From positions 1 through 5,659 of the forward strand of contig CALMAR010000203.1 of assembly GCA_937859855.1 (NCBI GenBank): 5,659 nt of DNA, in the 5' to 3' direction. Below the pieces are notes generated by a model. It saw only the letters and a list, made by a program, of their open reading frames with translations. It did not search any database and was not told the origin of the DNA. This document shows, piece by piece, positions 1-5,330 of this stretch; positions within the stretch are counted from its first letter, which is position 1; the number at the start of each line of letters is the position of its first letter. The translations under genes were made by a program, and so were the position numbers. Source of the stretch: an uncultured Kineosporia sp. (GTDB lineage: Bacteria > Actinomycetota > Actinomycetes > Actinomycetales > Kineosporiaceae).

Positions 1-85
1 CGCCGGCTCCGAGCAGACCACCGCCAGCCTGCAGGAAGCGGCGGCGGCTGGTGCCCGCCGCTTCCTCCGGTGCTTGATCAGGCAT
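1..85 (-). CDS. efeB: EfeB, Tat-exported DyP-type heme peroxidase (5' end only)
   Basis: Only the first 28 codons are inside the window; the gene continues beyond position 1. The peptide begins MPDQAPEEAAGT and then has a twin-arginine motif, S13-R14-R15-R16-F17-L18, followed by a Gly/Ala/Leu-rich stretch. This fits the S/T-R-R-x-F-L Tat consensus and the start of a hydrophobic core. In known efeUOB operons the third gene encodes EfeB, a Tat-exported DyP-type heme peroxidase that acts outside the membrane with EfeO and EfeU and is proposed to oxidise ferrous iron or release iron from heme. The peroxidase domain is not visible, so identity rests on the Tat signal plus position after efeO. The ATG lies inside the efeO 3' end, giving an 8-nt overlap (ATGCCTGA). 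An AAGG at 95-92 sits 6 nt upstream of the start. Another Tat substrate is possible but less likely. Confidence 0.82.
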   Translation of the reverse strand, partial: MPDQAPEEAAGTSRRRFLQAGGGLLGAG

Positions 86-1232
86 TGACAACCTTGCTGG
101 CCACCCGGGACAGCGGCTCCGCGATGGCCTGGATGGAGTCGCTCAGCTTCTTGGTGTCGTCCTTGGTGAGCTCACCGTAGAGCTTGAAGCCGGACGGGTT
201 GGCGGTGGTGCGATAGGTGTCGAGCAGATCCAGGTTGCTCTGGAATGCGGTGGCAATGGTCTTGGTCAGCACCGGGTCGATCTTCTCCAGACCCGGCTGC
301 AGGTTGGCGAAGGCCTGGTCCGAGCCCTCGACGTTGGCCTGGAAGTCAAGCAGGTCGATGTGGGAGTACCGCTCCTCCTCACCGTGCACCTTCCTGTTCG
401 AGACCTCGTCGAGCAGGCTGACCGCGCCGTTGGCCAGGTCGGCTGGCTGATAGCTGAGGTCGGAGGAGAGATTCTGCAGCTTCTGCACGTCGGTGATGAG
501 CTCGGTACTGAAGGGCTTGAGCCCGTCGATCTTCTTCTGGGTGAAGAGGCCGTACTCGATCCGGTGGAACCCGCTCAGCTTGGTCACCGGGACGTCGTCC
601 GCCCGCGCGTCGATCGCCGGGTCCAGCCCGGCGAAGGACTCCGCCACCGGCTCGATCCGCTCGTAGTAGGGGCGGGCCTTGGCGTAGGCGGCCTGCGCGC
701 CGGTCAGATTGCCGGAGGTGATCGCGGTGTCGAGCGCCTTGACCGATTCCAGCAGCAGGCCGACCTGGTCGTTGACGTAGTTCCCGTAGGACTTGCCGCC
801 GTCCATCAATAGCTGATGGGTGCTGGTCACCGGCGCCGACCCGGCGGTGCCGGTGATGAGCAGCGGGACGCGCTCGGTGCTCGCACCGGGGCAGTAGATC
901 GTGTAGGTCTTGGGCTCCAGGTTCACTGAGAAGGTGCCGGAGAAACCCGGGGGCACATTCTCCTTCTCAGCCAGGATTCGCTGGCCGTCGAGGATCTCCA
1001 CCTCACTGACCGCCGTCGCGTCCTTGTTGCTGACGTTGAATGTGACACCACCGGCCGCATACGACTTCTGGTCGGTGACGCAGGTGTCAGAGCCCATGGT
1101 CAGAGCCACCGTGTGCGAGTTGCCGCTGGCTTTGGCGCCCGGCTTGCTGGATGACGATGACTCGTCGCCACACCCGGCGATCAGGAGCATGACGGCGGCG
1201 GCGGCCACGCCGCCCCGGATGGACGCAGGCAT
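78..1232 (-). CDS. efeO: EfeO, iron-uptake lipoprotein (cupredoxin + imelysin/M75 domains)
   Basis: The 384-residue product matches the usual length of EfeO. It starts with a lipoprotein signal peptide: basic R6, hydrophobic core 8-19, lipobox I18-A19-G20-C21, then a Ser-rich tether. Residues about 40-128 resemble the EfeO cupredoxin-like domain, with C51 and C114 (in YTIYCPG) as possible metal ligands or a disulfide. Residues about 138-380 form the helical imelysin (M75) domain, with the H223-R-I-E226 (HxxE) motif in GFHRIEYGLF and a conserved-looking segment around E285-E287, H291, D293 and DFQANVEG. In the family, EfeO is the extracytoplasmic metal-binding partner that works with the peroxidase EfeB and passes iron to EfeU; here it would be anchored to the outer face of the membrane. 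The ATG at 1232 is supported by a GGAG at 1245-1242, 9 nt upstream. The gap to efeU is 45 bp with no visible terminator, so the two are probably co-transcribed. Confidence 0.95.
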   Translation of the reverse strand: MPASIRGGVAAAAVMLLIAGCGDESSSSSKPGAKASGNSHTVALTMGSDTCVTDQKSYAAGGVTFNVSNKDATAVSEVEILDGQRILAEKENVPPGFSGTFSVNLEPKTYTIYCPGASTERVPLLITGTAGSAPVTSTHQLLMDGGKSYGNYVNDQVGLLLESVKALDTAITSGNLTGAQAAYAKARPYYERIEPVAESFAGLDPAIDARADDVPVTKLSGFHRIEYGLFTQKKIDGLKPFSTELITDVQKLQNLSSDLSYQPADLANGAVSLLDEVSNRKVHGEEERYSHIDLLDFQANVEGSDQAFANLQPGLEKIDPVLTKTIATAFQSNLDLLDTYRTTANPSGFKLYGELTKDDTKKLSDSIQAIAEPLSRVASKVVNA

Positions 1233-1277
1233 GGGTCTCTTCTCCAGTCTGTTGCGGACGAACGACGGGCAGCTGGC

Positions 1278-2837
1278 TCAGACGCGTATCTGGGTGCCCA
1301 CCGGTGCGCGGGAACCGTTGGCGCGCAAGCGAACTCGCGTAAGGATCGTGATCAAGATCATGACCGCAGCGATGACGGCCACGATCAGGGCCAGGTCATG
1401 CATCACCGCCCGGCGATGCGCCGCGGAGATGTCTCGCTTGGCCGTGCGGACCTCGGCGGCCACAGCCGCCTGGGCCGGTCGGCGGGTGGTTTCGCGGATC
1501 CCGGACAGCGGAACCACTGACCCGCGGACCTGGGCCGATGTCGTCACCGCATCGGCAGCACGCAGGTCCACCACCCGGCCGGTGTCTGGCTGCAGGGCCA
1601 CCGTCACGGTGTGGATGGCCGAGTAGGTCACCGGCACCGAGGCGTCGGCCACGCTCAGGCCGAGCGGAAGCCGGCCGCCGTTGAGTCCGGCTACTTCTGT
1701 GCCACTCAACGTGGCCGGGCCGACCGGCGCGATGCTCTTGGTGCTGGCGCTGAACACGTCGGAATTCAGCCCGTTGACCAGCTGATGCCCGCTGCGGGTC
1801 AGGACTTGGGTCTGGGCGGGTGTTGCGGCGGGACTCTGCCAGTCAGCTGGCAGAGTCAGGCGTACCTGGTCCTGCCCGTCAGCGGCCTGAATGCGCTGCA
1901 CGGTCGCGCCGTCCAGCCCGGCGACCGGGCCGGGCGCGGCTTCGGCCGGGGCGGCGGCCAACAGGATCGCGGCCAGACCGGCCATCACCAGGGCTCCCAC
2001 CGCCGAGACCCGGGCCACCGTGCGCCGCTCGGGGACATTCTGCGGCGGCCAGATCACATACGGCAGAACCACGATGACGTACAACGACCAGCCCGCCAGC
2101 TCGATCAGGACCGGGCGCGGCTGGATCCCCAGCACGCCAGTCAGCAGTGCGCCCTGGATCGTGCCCGGGCCGACCACCGGCGACAGGTCGACGGTGAACT
2201 GCTGGCCAGCGTTCAGCCATCCGGCCTCGTGCGCGGTGTGCAGGGCACTGGCGACCAGACCGGCTGCGACCAGGACCAGCACCACGCCGGTCGCCCGGAA
2301 GAACTTGGCCAGATTGATCCGGACGCCACCGCGGTACATGACGTAGCCGAGCCCGATGGCCACCGAGACGCCGAGAATCGCACCAGCCAAAGCCAGGGAA
2401 CCGCTCTGGCTCTCGTTGACGGCGGCCAGCAGGAACACCGCCGTCTCGAACCCCTCACGCAGGACGGCGAGGAACGCCATCATCACCAGCGCCCAGCCCG
2501 AGCCGGTGGCCAGCGCCTGACCGGCCGCACTCTCCAGATGGCCTTTCAGCTCGCGAGCATGCCGGCGCATCCAGACCACCATGTACGTGACCATGGCCAC
2601 GGCCACCAGGCCGATCACGGTCTCCATGCCCTCCTGCTGGCGCTGGGGCAGGTCCCGGGAGACGACCCGGAGCAGGACGCCGGCTGCGGCACAGAGCACG
2701 ACGGCGGCACCGATGCCGATCAGGACGGCCCGCAACAGCTCGGAGCGGCCCTGCTTGCGAAGGAAGGCGGCCACAATGCTGACGATCAGCGCTGCCTCGA
2801 GGCCCTCACGCAGGCCGATGACGAAAGTCGCGAGCAC
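1278..2837 (-). CDS. efeU: EfeU, FTR1-family iron permease with C-terminal ectodomain
   Basis: The 519-residue membrane protein carries both hallmark FTR1 motifs, R10-E-G-L-E14 in the first helix and R127-E-G-F-E131 in the fourth, which bind and translocate ferric iron in this family. Hydrophobic segments lie at about 4-26, 36-57, 71-90, 114-140, 147-168, 181-200 and 245-263, the seven expected for an FTR1 permease (about 280 residues in E. coli). An eighth segment (about 274-298) is followed by a soluble region of about 180 residues (299-479), a ninth segment (about 480-500) and a basic tail (RVRLRANGSR). With the N-terminus outside, this places the extra domain outside the cell and the tail inside. 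The start is GTG (2837-2835); the encoded N-terminus reaches the first REGLE motif at residue 10, as expected, so a later start would destroy it. No good Shine-Dalgarno precedes it. It is the first gene of efeUOB, under a probable iron-regulated promoter. Confidence 0.94.
   Translation of the reverse strand: MLATFVIGLREGLEAALIVSIVAAFLRKQGRSELLRAVLIGIGAAVVLCAAAGVLLRVVSRDLPQRQQEGMETVIGLVAVAMVTYMVVWMRRHARELKGHLESAAGQALATGSGWALVMMAFLAVLREGFETAVFLLAAVNESQSGSLALAGAILGVSVAIGLGYVMYRGGVRINLAKFFRATGVVLVLVAAGLVASALHTAHEAGWLNAGQQFTVDLSPVVGPGTIQGALLTGVLGIQPRPVLIELAGWSLYVIVVLPYVIWPPQNVPERRTVARVSAVGALVMAGLAAILLAAAPAEAAPGPVAGLDGATVQRIQAADGQDQVRLTLPADWQSPAATPAQTQVLTRSGHQLVNGLNSDVFSASTKSIAPVGPATLSGTEVAGLNGGRLPLGLSVADASVPVTYSAIHTVTVALQPDTGRVVDLRAADAVTTSAQVRGSVVPLSGIRETTRRPAQAAVAAEVRTAKRDISAAHRRAVMHDLALIVAVIAAVMILITILTRVRLRANGSRAPVGTQIRV
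1832..1857 (-). repeat. Perfect 11-bp inverted repeat (hairpin) inside efeU
   Basis: The arms GACTCTGCCAG (1832-1842) and CTGGCAGAGTC (1847-1857) are exact reverse complements separated by 4 nt. In efeU mRNA this would be a stable 11-bp stem with a CUGA loop, spanning about codons 327-335 (TLPADWQS) at the start of the ectodomain. No U-tract follows on the efeU strand, so it does not look like a classical intrinsic terminator. Any function is unknown. Confidence 0.6.
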
Positions 2838-2843
2838 GGCACC

Positions 2844-2874
2844 ACTATAGGGTTAGGTGAGGCTAACCTGTCTT
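2844..2874 (-). promoter_or_regulatory. Probable efeUOB promoter (leaderless)
   Basis: On the minus strand a TATAGT hexamer (2849-2844) fits the -10 consensus and is the best such match in this intergenic region. A weak -35 candidate, AAGACA (2874-2869), lies 19 nt upstream; the -35 is uncertain. Only 6 nt separate the -10 from the GTG of efeU, so transcription would begin at or next to the first base of the start codon. The iron box fills most of the spacer. The assignment is by inspection only. Confidence 0.65.
2853..2871. promoter_or_regulatory. DtxR/IdeR-type iron box (operator)
   Basis: The 19-bp sequence TTAGGTGAGGCTAACCTGT matches the DtxR/IdeR consensus TTAGGTTAGGCTAACCTAA at 16 of 19 positions; the mismatches are at positions 7, 18 and 19. 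The two half-sites AGGTGAG and CTAACCT are inverted repeats apart from one base. The box lies between the putative -35 and -10 of efeU, so iron-loaded repressor bound here would block RNA polymerase. This fits an iron-import operon being off when iron is plentiful. It is also 75 bp upstream of the chosen start of the divergent GGDEF-EAL gene. Confidence 0.88.
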
Positions 2875-2931
2875 CCCCCGTGGCGGCATTGTGTGAATCA
2901 GTGACAAACTTGAAGCGGAGAGTGCCGAGCC

Positions 2932-2935
2932 GGAG
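2932..2935 (+). promoter_or_regulatory. Ribosome binding site candidate for the GGDEF-EAL gene
   Basis: GGAG ends 10 nt before the GTG at 2946, somewhat long but acceptable spacing. The competing GTG at 2922 has GAAG at 2912-2915, 6 nt upstream. Codons before 2922 (GCA, TTG, TGT, GAA, TCA, ACA) lack the G/C third-base preference of the gene body, which argues against the still earlier in-frame starts at 2880, 2889, 2901 and 2910. Confidence 0.45.
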
Positions 2936-2945
2936 ACTGAGCGTC

Positions 2946-5324
2946 GTGGGCACGGACATCGGTAGCGCGGCCCCTGCCCCGAAGGATCACCACGGCACCG
3001 GCCCGGCCTGGCTGGCCGGCGTCCGAGGTGTGCAGTGGGCCGTCGTACTCGCCGCGGGCGTCGCGCTGGTGAACCCGGCCTGGTCCGGCCGGTCAGCGGT
3101 CACCCTGACGTGTGCGGTCGCCGTCATCCTCACCGCGGTCTCGTTCGCCGGCTCCGGACTGGCCTCCCGCCGTCCGGGTCCGGCCCCGGGCGGTCACCAC
3201 ACGGCCGCCATATTCCTGCTGGCCGCCGCCTGCGCCGGCGCGGCGCTCGTGGTCATCGTGCACACCACCTGGGTCATCACTGGCGAGACCTCCAGCGCCG
3301 GTTCAGCCGGAGCCGGATGGGCCACCAACGGCGGTCTCGCGGCGGCGAATCTGGTGCAGGCCCTCGCGGTCTGGCTGTTGCTCCAAGACCGTTCCCCGCG
3401 ATGGGCCCCCAGCACCGGATGGAACGGACCGGTGGTCGCCCTCGGTGCGGCCGCGCTCGCCAGTGGTGCTCTGGAACTGGCCACAGCGCTGGCTGGAAAC
3501 AGTGAGATGCCCGCTCCCGCAATGGTTCTGGTGCTGACGGGAATCATCCAGTTCGTGGTGGCATTGACCGCCGTCGCGGTCGCCGCTCCCGCACCCCGGC
3601 CGCAGCTGCGCTGGCTGGCGGCGGGCATCACCATCCTGGTCACTGCCGATCTGGGCGCCCTGGCCGCGCGGAACACCCCGGCCCTGCTGATCCCGGATCT
3701 GCGATTCGCTCCGCTCTGGGTCCGGATCCTGCCGCTGCTCAGCGTCGCCGGTTACGCCGTGCTGGCGTTCAGCAACACGGCCGGTCTGGCCGGACGCCGG
3801 ATCGACCGCCGCCTTCGCCGGGATCCGGCGGCCGGCCCGTTCTCTGCGGCTACTGCGCTGGTGGCCTGCTCGGCCGTGGTGCTGGCCATCACTCTGTTCC
3901 GGCCCGGGGCACCCCGGGCCGCGGCCGTGCTGGCGCTGGCCTGCCTGCTCGTAGCCCTGAACCGGACCCGGCGGCCGTTGCGCGCGGTTGCGTCGCGCGG
4001 GCGCGGCGACGTCCGGCCCCGGACCGATGACCTGACCGGACTGGCCAACCGCCGCGCACTGTCCGAAGCCCTGGCCGGCGACGGCGGCCTGGCCAGCGAC
4101 GACGCGAACGATTCGAACTGGAGCGGGTGGGCCGGATGGGCCGATGAGATCGCCCTGCTGCTGGTCGACCTGGACCGGTTCAAGGAGGTGAACGAGGCTC
4201 TCGGGCACGCCAGCGGTGATCGTCTGCTGGCCGAGGTCGGCGCCCGGCTGCGGACCGCGTTGCGCCCGGCCCAGCTTCTGGCCCGGCTGGGTGGCGACGA
4301 GTTCGCTGTCGTGCTGCCCGCCGCCGGGGAGCAGACCGGGCGCCGGGTGGCCCAGGCGCTGCGAGAGTCACTGACCGACCCCTTCGAGATCGACGGCACT
4401 CGGCTGCACGTCCAGGCCAGCATCGGGGTGGCTACCTGCCATCCAGGCGGAGGCGATCCCACCGACCTGCTCCGGCAGGCCGATGTGGCCATGTATCAGG
4501 CGAAAGCCCTGGGTACCGGGATCGAGGTCTACGACGAGGCCCGCGACGACGCGGGCGGCCTGCGCCTGCGCCGAACCGATGAGTTGCGGGATGCACTGGA
4601 ACGCGGCGATCTGGAGGTGCACATCCAGCCCCAGGTCGATCTGCACACCGGCCTGATCTGCGGCGCTGAGGCTCTGGCACGCTGGCGGCACCCGGTGGAC
4701 GGGGTCCTGCTACCGCATTCGTTCCTCCCGCTGGCTGCGCACACGGGCCTGATGCGCCCGGTGGCCGCGCTGCTGCTGGACCGGGCCCTGGAGGCGTGCG
4801 CGACCTGGTGGACGCAGGGTTTCCCCGTGCCGGTGAGTGTGAATGTGGGCGCGGACGATCTGCGGGACGGCGACCTGCCGGAGCGGGTGGCCAAGCTGCT
4901 GCAGCGCTACGGCCTGCCGCCGGAGGCCCTCTGCGTGGAGATCACCGAACAGGCGCTGCTGACCGATCTGCCCGCGGCCGCCGCCCTGCTGGCTCGCTGG
5001 CGGGCCGACGGCATCGGGGTCTCGATCGACGACTTCGGCACCGGCTACTCGTCGTTGTCCTACCTGCGCGAACTGCCGGTGGACGAGATCAAGCTCGACC
5101 AGGCCTTCATCACCGACATCGACCGGCCGACCACGCTGACCATTGTCCGGCACACGGTGGCAATGGCCCACGGGCTGTGGGCGCGCACGGTGGCGGAGGG
5201 GATCGAGGACGAGGCCACCGCTCGCACCGTCACCGACCTCGGCTGCGATGTCGGGCAGGGGCTGTACTTCGGCGCGGCCCTGACCGTGCCCGAGTTCGTG
5301 GCCCGGCTGGCTGGTCTACGGTGA
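2946..5324 (+). CDS. Membrane-bound GGDEF-EAL protein (diguanylate cyclase / c-di-GMP phosphodiesterase)
   Basis: The predicted product has 792 residues. About ten hydrophobic segments (roughly 27-44, 51-70, 86-109, 128-147, 161-184, 191-214, 221-239, 257-276, 300-318, 323-339) form an N-terminal membrane region with no recognised sensor family. A short basic linker leads to the cyclase domain at about 361-520: DDLTGLANRR at 361, DLDRFKEVN at 408-416 and G449-G-D-E-F453. The EAL domain is at about 540-790 with E575-A-L, N633, E665, D695-D696 in DDFGTGYSS, K716, E751 and Q771, all positions expected for an active phosphodiesterase. The inhibitory RxxD site reads R440-P-A-Q443, so product inhibition is probably weak or absent. 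Both catalytic domains look competent; the net activity cannot be told. The GTG at 2946 has a GGAG at 2932-2935, 10 nt upstream; GTG at 2922 is an alternative. The frame stays open back to 1611, but that part is antisense to efeU and not coding. Confidence 0.9.
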   Translation: MGTDIGSAAPAPKDHHGTGPAWLAGVRGVQWAVVLAAGVALVNPAWSGRSAVTLTCAVAVILTAVSFAGSGLASRRPGPAPGGHHTAAIFLLAAACAGAALVVIVHTTWVITGETSSAGSAGAGWATNGGLAAANLVQALAVWLLLQDRSPRWAPSTGWNGPVVALGAAALASGALELATALAGNSEMPAPAMVLVLTGIIQFVVALTAVAVAAPAPRPQLRWLAAGITILVTADLGALAARNTPALLIPDLRFAPLWVRILPLLSVAGYAVLAFSNTAGLAGRRIDRRLRRDPAAGPFSAATALVACSAVVLAITLFRPGAPRAAAVLALACLLVALNRTRRPLRAVASRGRGDVRPRTDDLTGLANRRALSEALAGDGGLASDDANDSNWSGWAGWADEIALLLVDLDRFKEVNEALGHASGDRLLAEVGARLRTALRPAQLLARLGGDEFAVVLPAAGEQTGRRVAQALRESLTDPFEIDGTRLHVQASIGVATCHPGGGDPTDLLRQADVAMYQAKALGTGIEVYDEARDDAGGLRLRRTDELRDALERGDLEVHIQPQVDLHTGLICGAEALARWRHPVDGVLLPHSFLPLAAHTGLMRPVAALLLDRALEACATWWTQGFPVPVSVNVGADDLRDGDLPERVAKLLQRYGLPPEALCVEITEQALLTDLPAAAALLARWRADGIGVSIDDFGTGYSSLSYLRELPVDEIKLDQAFITDIDRPTTLTIVRHTVAMAHGLWARTVAEGIEDEATARTVTDLGCDVGQGLYFGAALTVPEFVARLAGLR
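3900..3921 (+). repeat. GC-only 10-bp inverted repeat inside the GGDEF-EAL gene
   Basis: The arms CGGCCCGGGG (3900-3909) and CCCCGGGCCG (3912-3921) are exact reverse complements around a CA centre. They encode the short loop between membrane segments 9 and 10 (RPGAPRA). In mRNA this could fold as a 9-bp stem with a 4-nt loop. The low complexity makes chance or codon bias a fair explanation. Confidence 0.45.
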
Positions 5325-5330
5325 GGCGCT

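Noticed and set aside
1679..1711. Inverted repeat CGTTGAGT / ACTCAACG with a 17-nt gap in efeU.
   Set aside because: Eight-base arms at this separation are expected by chance in several kilobases, and the site is inside a well-conserved gene type.
2846..2851. TATAGG on the plus strand as a -10 for the GGDEF-EAL gene.
   Set aside because: No -35-like hexamer lies at suitable spacing (TGACGA at 2819-2824 is 21 bp away), and the same bases make a better -10 on the minus strand.
1611..2945. The GGDEF-EAL frame is open for over 400 codons upstream, antisense to efeU, giving an apparent 1237-residue protein.
   Set aside because: That part translates to low-complexity Gln/His/Arg/Gly-rich sequence typical of the reverse strand of a GC-rich gene, and efeU on the other strand is a clear FTR1 permease. 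The real gene starts near 2946.
3303..4208. A 301-residue minus-strand open frame opposite the GGDEF-EAL gene.
   Set aside because: It is Gln/Gly/Arg-rich with no recognisable domain and lies entirely opposite a confident gene; it is a GC-bias shadow.
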